Shown one piece after another: positions 15,729-23,708 of a DNA stretch of 64,000 nucleotides; positions within the stretch are counted from its first letter, which is position 1, and every line of letters begins with the position of its first letter. This stretch comes from a virus: IMG/VR virus record IMGVR_UViG_3300042564_002458, positions 56,922-120,921 of that record; one strand, written 5' to 3'. The notes beneath the pieces are model-generated. The model saw only the letters and a program-made list of their open reading frames with translations. It did not search any database and was not told the DNA's origin. The translations under genes and the position numbers were made by a program.

Positions 15729-16306
15729 TATTTTATCTCTTTAAGTTTATCTTTAATAATATTTATAGTAATTGGACTAAGAACCACTTCATAATGATTA
15801 ATGTCAACTTCAATTAAATTCATATCTGTACGACATTTCATACTCTTAACCGTTACCACACCATCATTGTCACTGATAATCCATGGACTGTTACCACTAG
15901 TAGTTACAATGTTTGTCCATGGACGTTTAATATTAATCTTACGAGCACTAGACATTGGTTCACTTAGTGGGCCAATATCTCTAAGTAATTTACTAAATGG
16001 TAGAAAATATTTGGCAAAGTCGGCACTTTCTGCCCCACCGTATGGTGTACTAATAGTACAAGCACCTAATACTTTATCATTTAAATATTCACTTAAATGT
16101 AAGGCATATATTCCACCAAGACTATGACAAACAAAAAACATATCATTGAAATCTTTCAATTGTTCTTTCATAGATTCTAAATTATTATGAAATCCATGTT
16201 TACTGTCATATTCAATCACATATTCATCTTTGTGTTTAAGATGTTGTCTGATATAATTGAAACTATCACCTGTAGCACTTGCCCCATGAATATATACTAT
16301 TTTCAT
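15728..16306 (-). CDS. Alpha/beta hydrolase
   Basis: 192 residues from the ATG at 16306; the longer frame from 16369 overlaps rpsU. IVYIHGASATGDSFNYI is the oxyanion region, VCHSLGGIYAL the nucleophile elbow with Cys for the usual first Gly, SDNDGVV the acid, and NHYEVV the His. Lipase or esterase of unknown substrate. It lies one base after rpsU. Confidence 0.85.
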   Translation of the reverse strand: MKIVYIHGASATGDSFNYIRQHLKHKDEYVIEYDSKHGFHNNLESMKEQLKDFNDMFFVCHSLGGIYALHLSEYLNDKVLGACTISTPYGGAESADFAKYFLPFSKLLRDIGPLSEPMSSARKINIKRPWTNIVTTSGNSPWIISDNDGVVTVKSMKCRTDMNLIEVDINHYEVVLSPITINIIKDKLKEIK

Positions 16307-16307
16307 G

Positions 16308-16517
16308 TTAGTACATTTTTTTAGGTAATTCTTGACTACGTAATTGTTTCTTCCAACGTGACTTAGCACGTGCTTTGGCTATCTTTCTTGTGATAGTTGG
16401 TTTCTCATAACTTTGACGTTCACGTAATTCATCAAGTAAACCACTATCAATGATTTTCTTTTTAAATTTACGCATTGACGATTCAAACGATTGACCATCT
16501 CTAATTATTACTTTCAT
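16308..16517 (-). CDS. rpsU: Ribosomal protein bS21
   Basis: 69 residues, the usual bS21 length, with the pattern FESSMRKFKKKIIDSGLLDELRERQ then a basic C-terminal helix (KAKSRWKKQ-like). bS21 sits near the anti-Shine-Dalgarno helix of the 30S subunit and helps initiation. Phage copies, known in giant phages, may tune ribosomes to phage mRNAs. The gene overlaps clpX by 17 bases; a GATAAATA octamer (16566-16573) lies inside clpX upstream. Confidence 0.92.
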   Translation of the reverse strand: MKVIIRDGQSFESSMRKFKKKIIDSGLLDELRERQSYEKPTITRKIAKARAKSRWKKQLRSQELPKKMY

Positions 16518-17721
16518 TTGTATTCTCTATTAATATTCTAGGATCATCTACTAAATCTCTAGTGATATTTATCGTCTTGATATTGTTCTTTATGTAGAAT
16601 TGAACATCATACATATGAGGCAATAATACTCGTTCCACTTCACTATGAAGTCCTCTTGCTCCAGTTTTTAATTTAAGACAATTTTCCGCTATTTGATCAA
16701 TAGATTCACTTGTAAATGTCAATGCAATGTCATCAAGTCCTAATAGATATTCATATTGTTGAATATAATTATTCTTAACATCAGTCATGATTCTAATCAA
16801 TTGTTCTTTGGTTAATTCACTAATATTAACCAAACTTGTAAAACGTCCAGTAAATTCTGGTATCATTCCAAATCTAGTTAAATCATCTGGAATAATTTTT
16901 TCCAAATAATCAATATCTTCTTTTGATTTTAGTTTAGATGAAAATCCAATACTATTTCCATCCATTCTTTTTGATACTATTTCATTTAAACCAACATAAG
17001 CACCACCAGCAATAAACAAAATATTTGTTGTATCAATTTCTATCATTTCTTGATTTGGGTGTTTACGTTTGCCACTTTGAGCCACTCTACATACAGTTCC
17101 CTCTACTAATTTAAGTAGAGCCTGTTGTACACCCTCACCGCTTACATCACGAGTAATACTAGCACTTTCTGAGCGTCTGGCAATTTTATCAATCTCATCA
17201 ATGAAAATAATACCACGTTGAGCACGTTCAATATCACCATCAGCCGCGGCCAATAGTCTACTAATCATACTTTCAACGTCATCACCAACATAACCAGCCT
17301 CTGTTAAACTAGTGGCATCGGCAATAATAAACGGAACATCTAGATATTTGGCTACAGTTTTGGCCAATAAAGTTTTACCACTACCAGTGGGTCCAACGAT
17401 TAAGACATTACTTTTTTGAAGTACAATGTTTTCATCTTTATTGTTGATTCGTTTATAATGATTACTAACAGCTACACTTAATATTTTCTTGGCACGTTCT
17501 TGTCCAATAATATATTGATCCAGAAAATTTTTGATATCATCTGGATATAGTGTAGTTGATTTATCATTTATTGATTGATCATCTGTTGATTGATCATTTG
17601 TTAATAACTCTGTGCAAAGTTCAATACAATCATTACAGATTGCCGAACTTTCGCCCACGATAAGTTTTTTAACTAAGTTTTTGTGTTTTCCGCAAAAGGA
17701 ACAGTGTAGAATGTCGCTCAT
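16501..17721 (-). CDS. clpX: ClpX unfoldase
   Basis: 406 residues, near the bacterial length. N-terminal zinc domain CSFCGK...CNDCIELC; Walker [14 protein letters not shown] (about 111); pore loop GYVG; Walker [15 protein letters not shown] loop (GKRKHPNQE); the IGF tripeptide for docking to ClpP; and GARGLH at sensor 2. Bacterial ClpX has GARGLR, so the sensor-2 Arg is replaced by His here, which may alter ATP hydrolysis. Substrate unfolding for the phage or host ClpP is the likely role. Confidence 0.96.
   Translation of the reverse strand: MSDILHCSFCGKHKNLVKKLIVGESSAICNDCIELCTELLTNDQSTDDQSINDKSTTLYPDDIKNFLDQYIIGQERAKKILSVAVSNHYKRINNKDENIVLQKSNVLIVGPTGSGKTLLAKTVAKYLDVPFIIADATSLTEAGYVGDDVESMISRLLAAADGDIERAQRGIIFIDEIDKIARRSESASITRDVSGEGVQQALLKLVEGTVCRVAQSGKRKHPNQEMIEIDTTNILFIAGGAYVGLNEIVSKRMDGNSIGFSSKLKSKEDIDYLEKIIPDDLTRFGMIPEFTGRFTSLVNISELTKEQLIRIMTDVKNNYIQQYEYLLGLDDIALTFTSESIDQIAENCLKLKTGARGLHSEVERVLLPHMYDVQFYIKNNIKTINITRDLVDDPRILIENTNESNN
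16566..16573 (-). promoter_or_regulatory. Late-promoter-like octamer inside clpX
   Basis: Minus strand GATAAATA followed by TCACTAG; the same 15-base string occurs before the radical SAM operon (55164-55171). It lies about 50 bases before rpsU. Confidence 0.4.
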
Positions 17722-17762
17722 ATATTATACTTATCTTTTTAAGAATTGATGGCATCATTTTA

Positions 17763-18914
17763 TTAAACAAAAATAGCATTGGTGCCCAATAAATTAACAT
17801 TAGGACAATTTTCTAATGTGGGTGTTAATCTGATATCACTTATTCTACTAATATAGTTTGATACTGATTGACTAGTAATATTTATTGCTATTGTATATTG
17901 AAGTTGTTTACGAGCATTAATTATACCAGTATAATTGTAACCAAACGTAACAAGATTAGGTTGTGACTGTGGATTATTAAATGGGGCGCTAGTACAGGCA
18001 AAGTTTGTCCAATTACCAGATTGTTCTCTGACTTGAATTAATAAATTCATAGGAGCTCCCAATCTATTTTGAATAGCAGAATAACTCATCAGATCAGAGA
18101 ATTGATAGTATTTGGTTTGATTGGCACCAAAGAAAAATGAATGAGATTCTGTCAAAATCGACACTTGTGCCATTCCGCCGTCAGTTGGTTTCTGATCAAT
18201 TGGATTAAGTCTTGGTACTTTACCAACAGTTTTAAATACTTCTTGTAATGAATCTAAATATCCCTGATTCATATTGGCTATAAAATCAATTTCAATTCTA
18301 CCATTTCTATAATTGTCAATCATGGATCTACTGCCATCGATTTTCAAATTAAAGGCTCTACTAGGATAATCCCGCAAAACAGAATTTAAAATCTTATCCT
18401 CATCCTGTTTACTTTCTTGAAAAGTGGAAATACGATCAATGTGTTTTTCACCATCTAATTGATTAGTTGCACTAGAACTACCTAGAGCACGATTGGCAAT
18501 TTTGTTGGAACTAACAGTAACATCAATTTCCAAAATGAATTCATCATTTCCATTTTTTTCTCTGGAAATGATTTTATGATTTTTGACATAACAACTACTA
18601 TAATTAGTTACGTTATCTCTGGTCAATTGTTGATTATTACTTTCCAATTCACTAGAGATAACACTTCCAAATGCCTTGTTACAGGCTTCTTTAAATGCCA
18701 ATTTTGTGGCAAGTTGTTGATCGTTGTCAGTGACACGAATTTTAACCAAGTATTCTGGTACTTGATCACCAATTACTTCAGCGAAAAACTTAGTAATACT
18801 AATCACTGACATAATAGGACTGGCCGGAGCAATAATAGATGAACTAATTCCTTGACCATTAGATATGGAACAAACGCTCGTTAGTAATAGCGCCGATATC
18901 AATTTTAATTTCAT
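17763..18914 (-). CDS. Secreted protein of unknown function
   Basis: 383 residues with a signal peptide (KLKLISALLLTSVCSISNGQG). The first half, with LVKIRVTDNDQQLATKLAFKEACNKAFG, resembles domains in LPP20-like and FlgT-like envelope proteins; this is a weak similarity from memory. It is translated right after the lipoprotein gene 18917-19570 (two-base gap), and the two probably work together in the periplasm. Confidence 0.65.
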   Translation of the reverse strand: MKLKLISALLLTSVCSISNGQGISSSIIAPASPIMSVISITKFFAEVIGDQVPEYLVKIRVTDNDQQLATKLAFKEACNKAFGSVISSELESNNQQLTRDNVTNYSSCYVKNHKIISREKNGNDEFILEIDVTVSSNKIANRALGSSSATNQLDGEKHIDRISTFQESKQDEDKILNSVLRDYPSRAFNLKIDGSRSMIDNYRNGRIEIDFIANMNQGYLDSLQEVFKTVGKVPRLNPIDQKPTDGGMAQVSILTESHSFFFGANQTKYYQFSDLMSYSAIQNRLGAPMNLLIQVREQSGNWTNFACTSAPFNNPQSQPNLVTFGYNYTGIINARKQLQYTIAINITSQSVSNYISRISDIRLTPTLENCPNVNLLGTNAIFV

Positions 18915-18916
18915 GA

Positions 18917-19570
18917 TTATCTCATCATTGATTTACGAACATCTAAGATACCAGTTTCATTTTTCTTATCCCAACGAAAAACTACTTTGACATTACGTCC
19001 ACCACCTACAACTTCATTATCAATCATACGTAATCCACCCAAGATACCACGGCTACTAGTACGAATATTTTGTTGTAAACGACTAGAAATATTCAAGGCA
19101 TCTTGACGAACTGCCTGATTAATTGAGCCATTAGTTTCTGTGTCAGAGGTAGACACTCCGCCTGTATTATTGGCAATGTTATTGGTTTTGTTATCAGTAG
19201 ACTTTTCTAAATTTTTACTGATAATTTCAACACTGGTGGAACTAGTAATACTTTCTTTGTTAATGAAGTCATTGAGTTTGCGCTTGGCATCCAACTCGGC
19301 AACTTTATAACTTGATTCAATGGCGCTGGCACTATTACCCCAAACAGGAGCATAACCAGTTACTTCAATGGCTTCAATTCCGCCACTGAACATACCATAG
19401 ATAATTTTAATTCCATCTCGTTTAAAGTCCTCAGTGGCACGTTGTTCACTTATAGCAGTTTGTTGACCAGGATTTACAGGGCCGCCAGGATTGCTTTGAC
19501 TTTGATATTTGGGACTGGAACATCCAGCAAGTGCCATTACACTAACTAGAGTAATAAGTTTGAAATTCAT
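18917..19570 (-). CDS. Outer-membrane lipoprotein, LPP20-like
   Basis: 217 residues. The lipobox MALAGCSS (Cys at about 17) predicts a lipid-anchored protein. The mature part has ATEDFKRDGIKI and a VTGYAPVWGN...AELDAKRKLNDFI block, resembling LPP20/LpoB-like proteins. It ends two bases before its secreted partner. Why a phage would need it is unclear; cell-surface remodelling is possible. Confidence 0.68.
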   Translation of the reverse strand: MNFKLITLVSVMALAGCSSPKYQSQSNPGGPVNPGQQTAISEQRATEDFKRDGIKIIYGMFSGGIEAIEVTGYAPVWGNSASAIESSYKVAELDAKRKLNDFINKESITSSTSVEIISKNLEKSTDNKTNNIANNTGGVSTSDTETNGSINQAVRQDALNISSRLQQNIRTSSRGILGGLRMIDNEVVGGGRNVKVVFRWDKKNETGILDVRKSMMR

Positions 19571-19591
19571 TGAAGACTCCAGAATAGAGTT

Positions 19592-19618
19592 ACTGACGGC
19601 AGAAAATCCACCGTCAGT
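19592..19618 (-). terminator. Hairpin after 19637-20080
   Basis: Perfect 8-bp stem: 19592-19599 (actgacgg) pairs with 19611-19618 (ccgtcagt), with an 11-base loop. No U-run follows on the minus strand, so termination is uncertain. Confidence 0.5.
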
Positions 19619-19636
19619 TTACTAGATCATAACAGA

Positions 19637-20080
19637 TTATTCGACTGTTTGATCAACTGCGGCGAGAACATCCTCAGCGGAAACTTTACGCTTAGACCGA
19701 GCCTTGATACTGTCAAGTGATAATGCCTGTTTCTTGGTGGCTTTAACTTTGACTTCTTTTTTGACACGAGGTGCTTTTGGTTCACGAGTATCAATTTGAT
19801 CCTGAATCAATGCCTGATCTGACGGATCTTGAAACTCCGATGCGGCTAGAGCAAACTTAAGTGCTTCTAATCGCAACATTGGTTCTGGAAGACTAATAAA
19901 GTCTGTACGTTTTTCAATGAGTTTAACACCCTTTGATTTTACATACGACTTTGATTGAGCCGATTTGATACGACTAGTCAGATCAACACCGCATCGAACC
20001 TTTTCAACCACTTTTGAACCATCTGGGGTTTCGTGTTTAGTAATGCCGACACAAGTCCATAGAGTATCACGTTTTGCCAT
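19637..20080 (-). CDS. Lys-rich protein of unknown function
   Basis: 147 residues with a beta-rich N-terminal part (LWTCVGITKHETPDG) and a strongly basic C-terminal linker (PRVKKEVKVKATKK). Nucleic-acid binding is possible. Its leader has a promoter (20176-20204) and a terminator-like hairpin (20105-20157), so expression may be attenuated. Confidence 0.65.
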   Translation of the reverse strand: MAKRDTLWTCVGITKHETPDGSKVVEKVRCGVDLTSRIKSAQSKSYVKSKGVKLIEKRTDFISLPEPMLRLEALKFALAASEFQDPSDQALIQDQIDTREPKAPRVKKEVKVKATKKQALSLDSIKARSKRKVSAEDVLAAVDQTVE

Positions 20081-20104
20081 TTTTAAAACTCCTAAAATAT
20101 AATA

Positions 20105-20157
20105 AAAAATAAAACCCGGAACTTGTGTAAGACATTCGTAAATCCGGGAAGTTTACG
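20105..20157 (-). promoter_or_regulatory. Leader with competing hairpins (putative attenuator)
   Basis: In the transcript from 20176-20204, CGTAAA (20157-20152) can pair with TTTACG (20142-20137), enclosing CTTCCCGGA. Alternatively TCCCGGA-side bases (20148-20143) pair with TCCGGG (20120-20115), followed by TTTTATTTTTT. The second fold looks like an intrinsic terminator sitting between promoter and gene. Confidence 0.55.
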
Positions 20158-20175
20158 AGGTCCCATTGAAACTAT

Positions 20176-20204
20176 AGTATATCACTAAACGGATTTAATG
20201 TCAA
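20176..20204 (-). promoter_or_regulatory. Sigma70-type promoter
   Basis: Minus strand: -35 TTGACA (20204-20199), 17-base spacer, -10 TATACT (20181-20176). Confidence 0.78.
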
Positions 20205-20398
20205 GCGATTTCATTATCGTCTTTATCCGAATTTGTAATTATTTGTAATTCGGAATTAATGAAATTCAAATTAGATAAAAATTCAAATTCTTCTAATTCA
20301 AACGATGACATTGTATATTCAACTGGAACACTATCATTATAAACTTTAAGTGTTTTAGCATCTATCAATGATTGATATAATTCTTTAACTCTACCCAT
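20201..20398 (-). CDS. Small protein of unknown function
   Basis: 65 residues, acidic at the C-terminus. Ends on the -35 box of the next promoter. It follows 20408-20635 by nine bases. No motif recognised. Confidence 0.55.
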   Translation of the reverse strand: MGRVKELYQSLIDAKTLKVYNDSVPVEYTMSSFELEEFEFLSNLNFINSELQIITNSDKDDNEIA

Positions 20399-20407
20399 TA
20401 TGATTCT

Positions 20408-20635
20408 TTAAAATTTTGACAAAAGTTTATTTACACTCACGAAATCTTCCGATTTCATGATACTTGTGGCAGTATCTATAAATTCATAGATCATTAATTG
20501 ACGTAATACAATTACCGTATTTAGATCGGTCTCGTCAAGTTCAGCCATCCAAGTATCTAAATCGTCTTTTGTTTGAATTGACCACATCTTGTCAAGAAGT
20601 TTAACTTGATGTGGTTTGAGATTTTCTATATTCAT
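20408..20635 (-). CDS. Small protein of unknown function
   Basis: 75 residues from the ATG at 20635, which overlaps the stop of the next gene up (ATGA); a start at 20650 is possible. Helical pattern with MWSIQTKDDLDTWMAEL. No family recognised. Confidence 0.6.
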   Translation of the reverse strand: MNIENLKPHQVKLLDKMWSIQTKDDLDTWMAELDETDLNTVIVLRQLMIYEFIDTATSIMKSEDFVSVNKLLSKF

Positions 20636-20901
20636 AGATCGAATTCGCATCCAACATTTTGAGCTTCATATAAAGCATCCATAATGTGACAATAAAAAGT
20701 ATCAGTATCCAATTCCTCATAGGGACTGGTATTAGTAATAGATGGGATATCCAACTCATTATCACCGAAAAAAGCCAAGTGATAATTTTTGATACAATCA
20801 TCCTGAACATCGCGATAGATACGATATTCAAAACCGTTAATGGTGAAAATCAAATCACTGCCAGATTTTCCAAATTTAATCATTTTATCTCTCATTGACA
20901 T
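20632..20901 (-). CDS. Small protein of unknown function
   Basis: 89 residues, mixed alpha/beta, with FTINGFEYRIYRDVQDDC. Overlaps the upstream gene by 10 bases and the downstream one by four. No family recognised. Confidence 0.6.
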   Translation of the reverse strand: MSMRDKMIKFGKSGSDLIFTINGFEYRIYRDVQDDCIKNYHLAFFGDNELDIPSITNTSPYEELDTDTFYCHIMDALYEAQNVGCEFDL

Positions 20902-21107
20902 TTATTTAATTGAACATCGAAAGAATGACGTTTCATTTTTTCGTCATACAAAGTAACAGTAGAACCAAAACCATCTGATTTACCCATCTGATCAAGAACA
21001 AAATACATAGCGGTATTTTGTAGAGAAAAATCAGAGACAACTTGCTTTTTAATAGCGGCACGAGTAGTATAAAAACATACGCCGTTTACGATGACTCTAA
21101 TTTTCAT
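20892..21107 (-). CDS. Small protein of unknown function
   Basis: 71 residues, likely all-beta (KIRVIVNGVCFYTTRAAIKKQ). Two bases separate it from the 24-residue gene upstream. No family recognised. Confidence 0.6.
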   Translation of the reverse strand: MKIRVIVNGVCFYTTRAAIKKQVVSDFSLQNTAMYFVLDQMGKSDGFGSTVTLYDEKMKRHSFDVQLNKCQ

Positions 21108-21109
21108 AA

Positions 21110-21184
21110 TTATTCCAATTCGGTTGCAGAAGGGACATAAATATAATCGTCCTCATATTCATCAAAAACCCAATAACCAGTCAT
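21110..21184 (-). CDS. 24-residue acidic miniprotein
   Basis: Reads MTGYWVFDEYEDDYIYVPS and on to a stop: very acidic and aromatic. AAAGGAATAATT precedes the ATG, and the gaps to both neighbours are two bases, which supports a real gene. Confidence 0.5.
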   Translation of the reverse strand: MTGYWVFDEYEDDYIYVPSATELE

Positions 21185-21186
21185 AA

Positions 21187-21396
21187 TTATTCCTTTATTT
21201 TTACTGAATTTTTATTAAACAACATGCCGAACAGAAAGTTAATACCCCAAGCCTGAAGCCAAGTAATTTCTTTAACACCCGTAACGGCATCAACCAAACA
21301 TCCATTCCACAACATCATCACTGGCCACGCCAATAAGACGCTGACTGCAACAAATACTGTCAATGCAAAAATAACTGATCCAATATCTTTTTTCAT
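21187..21396 (-). CDS. Small two-helix membrane protein
   Basis: 69 residues with two hydrophobic segments (SVIFALTVFVAVSVLLAWPVM and WLQAWGINFLFGMLF). Inner membrane location predicted. T4-like phages carry many such proteins; no function known. Confidence 0.6.
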   Translation of the reverse strand: MKKDIGSVIFALTVFVAVSVLLAWPVMMLWNGCLVDAVTGVKEITWLQAWGINFLFGMLFNKNSVKIKE

Positions 21397-21401
21397 TTTT
21401 T

Positions 21402-21608
21402 TTAGGCCGTAAAATCGTAAGCGTACTCGCCAAACATCGCGACACTAACTTGGACTCGTTGATTGTAGTCTTTGAACAATACCGAAAACACACGGCGAGC
21501 ATCTTTTTCTTCGGCACGTACAAACAGAGTACCGTTAACAAAATACGCTTGACGATCTTGCTTAAGTACTTTGGCAACTTTGTCTAAAACAATCTTTTCA
21601 AAACCCAT
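21402..21608 (-). CDS. Small protein of unknown function
   Basis: 68 residues, alpha/beta (FEKIVLDKVAKVLKQDRQAY). First gene after the promoter at 21640-21668, with a good ribosome site (GGAGAAGTAA). Confidence 0.6.
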   Translation of the reverse strand: MGFEKIVLDKVAKVLKQDRQAYFVNGTLFVRAEEKDARRVFSVLFKDYNQRVQVSVAMFGEYAYDFTA

Positions 21609-21639
21609 TTACTTCTCCGTTTTCTCAGTGTATGTGTAT

Positions 21640-21668
21640 ATTATATCAGCTTTTGGATTTATCGTCAA
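21640..21668 (-). promoter_or_regulatory. Sigma70-type promoter
   Basis: Minus strand: -35 TTGACG (21668-21663), 17-base spacer, -10 TATAAT (21645-21640). It has the recurring TTGACGATAAATC core and overlaps the end of the zinc-finger gene. Confidence 0.8.
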
Positions 21669-21804
21669 GGTCTTTTTTCTCATCGTTGTAACGACGCAAC
21701 AACTCTTCCATTGACATTTCTTCGTATTTTACGACACAATCATGTTGTTGAAAAGTAAAGGAATTCTTGAAATTGATCTGACATTGTTTACATCTAATTT
21801 TCAT
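21646..21804 (-). CDS. Small zinc-finger-like protein
   Basis: 52 residues from the ATG at 21804 (ribosome site AAGGAATTAAAC); the longer frame from 21873 runs through the promoter. CKQCQINFKNSFTFQQHDC gives a possible C2HC zinc finger, followed by a charged helix. Likely binds nucleic acid or protein. Confidence 0.65.
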   Translation of the reverse strand: MKIRCKQCQINFKNSFTFQQHDCVVKYEEMSMEELLRRYNDEKKDLDDKSKS

Positions 21805-21835
21805 GTTTAATTCCTTTTCTTCAGCGTATATGAAT

Positions 21836-21864
21836 ATTATAACATTAACTGTATTTATTGTCAA
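21836..21864 (-). promoter_or_regulatory. Sigma70-type promoter
   Basis: Minus strand: -35 TTGACA (21864-21859), 17-base spacer, -10 TATAAT (21841-21836). It has the TTGACAATAAAT core and starts just after the terminator at 21877-21904. Confidence 0.82.
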
Positions 21865-21876
21865 ATTTGCCATAAA

Positions 21877-21904
21877 AAAACTGTTGTATTTCTACAACAG
21901 TTTT
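21877..21904 (-). terminator. Intrinsic terminator
   Basis: Perfect 12-bp stem (21877-21888 with 21893-21904) closed by a GAAA tetraloop on the minus strand and followed by a T-run. It ends the 21968-22336 transcript just before the next promoter. Confidence 0.85.
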
Positions 21905-21967
21905 ATGCTCATTTTTTGATCAATTTAAGCAAATATTTCTAATGCTGTCCCACAATGATAATGTGAT

Positions 21968-22336
21968 TTATTTTTTCAAAAATTGTTCGAGATTTGGGGG
22001 CAACCAACCAACTGGTTTTAAAACTTTACCATCTTCACGTTTACGAACCTTACCAGTTTCTTTATCAATCTTGGCAAAATTAGTACTCATAACTTCTTTC
22101 CATGCACCTTCTGCATCACTACCCATACTGTGAATAGCACCAATAGTAACAACTAAAATGTCAATTAAGGCATCTAATTGTTCTACACGATCATTGTCAA
22201 TCAGAGCGGCAGTTAATTCACTTACTTCTTCATCAATCAACGCTAGATACATACCATATTGTTCTTGATTGAATGTGTTGGTGATTTGACCACACGCCTG
22301 CATAAACTTCTCTTGATCACGAAATACATTTGTCAT
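21968..22336 (-). CDS. MazG-like NTP pyrophosphatase
   Basis: 122 residues of the all-alpha NTP-PPase group. DEEVSELTAALIDND (about 32) and EQLDALIDILVVTIGA (about 52) give the metal-binding Glu/Asp pairs, and GKVRKREDGKVLKPVGWLPP is the typical tail. Predicted to clean up or hydrolyse nucleotides. Distinct from the MazG-like gene at 1649-1975. Overlaps dadA by four bases. Confidence 0.82.
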   Translation of the reverse strand: MTNVFRDQEKFMQACGQITNTFNQEQYGMYLALIDEEVSELTAALIDNDRVEQLDALIDILVVTIGAIHSMGSDAEGAWKEVMSTNFAKIDKETGKVRKREDGKVLKPVGWLPPNLEQFLKK

Positions 22337-23499
22337 TCTTTTTCCTTTATTAAATCAACTAACATTTTTGATGTTGATGGACTATTAGTCCATCCTAAAT
22401 GACCATGACCAGTATTATAGTAAACATTGTCGGTTTTAGACTTCTTTACTATAGGCATCATGTTAGGGGTCATTGGTCGTAAACATGCCCAACTTGAGTA
22501 ATTACTTGTATCTATTTTTGGAAAGTTAGTATGAACCCAATTCAGTAATGGTTCAATTCTATCTCTAACTATATCATAATTTTCGTCATTGAGTTCCGCA
22601 GTTCCGGCAACACGAAATCGATTACCTAACGTACTAGAAACAATCTTTGCCTGATCATCTAACAAACTAACACGAGGAACATATTTCATATCTTCATCTG
22701 ATACATCAATTGTGATACTATATCCCTTGACTGGATAGATTGGTATTGAATCACCAAACATCTTACCAATTTCTACAGAACCAACACCGGCACAAACAAT
22801 CAACAATTCAAAATCTTCATTGAATTTCTGATTGAACTTAAACTCAACGTTATATTTCTCAACGAGAATCTTAGATAGTTCTACACAAAATTTGTGAATA
22901 TCACCAGTCCAATCACTCTTAGTATATACACCGCCAATAACATCAGTCAAATCATGTAAGGCATGATCTATACTAATAGTTTTATTAGCCGTCAGAATAT
23001 CCCATTCACAACCATTATCATTGTAAATATCTTTGGCATTGATTGCACTTTCAAAATACTTTTCATTCTTATAGAAGTGTAGAATACCACAATAAGTCTG
23101 ATCAAATTCTAATTTCTCTTCCTCAATAATTTGTTGATAAAGTTTACGAGATTCCAACCCAAGTCTAATTGTTTCGACGGTATTTTTATAATAGTCACCA
23201 CAAATAGTGTGCCACATAAATTTTGATAACCATTTTATTTTGGAAATATTTAGAGTTGGACGAATCAGTAGTGGAGCATCTTTCTTAAACATCCACTTGA
23301 TGCCTTTGTAGACATTACTCCATGTGGTCCAAACTTCACTATTACTAACACTGACTTGTCCCCCATTTGCAAAACTAGTTTGCATTGCTGGAAAGCGTTC
23401 TTGATCTATCACTGTTACTTTATAACCTGATTTGGCAAGATAGTAAGCAGTCAATACTCCAGTAATACCTGCACCAACAACTGTAACTGATTTACTCAT
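22333..23499 (-). CDS. dadA: D-amino-acid dehydrogenase-like FAD oxidoreductase
   Basis: 388 residues from the ATG at 23499, which overlaps the upstream stop (ATGA). VTVVGAGITGVLTAYYLAKSG is the N-terminal FAD site; FANGGQVSVSNSEVW and YNTGHGHLGWT match DadA. The family oxidises D-alanine and similar amino acids at the inner membrane and passes electrons to quinone. As a phage gene it could recycle D-amino acids from peptidoglycan for energy; that is inference. The substrate could also be another imino acid. Confidence 0.82.
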   Translation of the reverse strand: MSKSVTVVGAGITGVLTAYYLAKSGYKVTVIDQERFPAMQTSFANGGQVSVSNSEVWTTWSNVYKGIKWMFKKDAPLLIRPTLNISKIKWLSKFMWHTICGDYYKNTVETIRLGLESRKLYQQIIEEEKLEFDQTYCGILHFYKNEKYFESAINAKDIYNDNGCEWDILTANKTISIDHALHDLTDVIGGVYTKSDWTGDIHKFCVELSKILVEKYNVEFKFNQKFNEDFELLIVCAGVGSVEIGKMFGDSIPIYPVKGYSITIDVSDEDMKYVPRVSLLDDQAKIVSSTLGNRFRVAGTAELNDENYDIVRDRIEPLLNWVHTNFPKIDTSNYSSWACLRPMTPNMMPIVKKSKTDNVYYNTGHGHLGWTNSPSTSKMLVDLIKEKE

Positions 23500-23708
23500 T
23501 CTTTCACTCCGAAATGTGTTAGAATATTTCCACCAATCCATTCGCATTTGTTCTCATCAGCAAGATCGGCAACTTTAGCACATTTTCTAATAATCATCTC
23601 GGCGAACTTTTCGATATCTTCGGGTGTATGCAAGGAAGGCAGATACTCACCATCCTCGCCAGCCATAGGAACAACCTTTAATAAGATTTGTTTAATTCGT
23701 TCGTTCAT
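23496..23708 (-). CDS. MNE/FAELIVxEC-family small protein
   Basis: 70 residues. Family pattern: MNERIKQIL start, FAEMIIRKCA in the middle, and a C-terminal ILTHFGVKE. Nine such genes lie in this window, and the family is common in T4-like phages of aquatic bacteria without a known function. Near-twin of 24334-24534 (both have VPMAGEDGEYLPSLHT). Confidence 0.7.
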   Translation of the reverse strand: MNERIKQILLKVVPMAGEDGEYLPSLHTPEDIEKFAEMIIRKCAKVADLADENKCEWIGGNILTHFGVKE

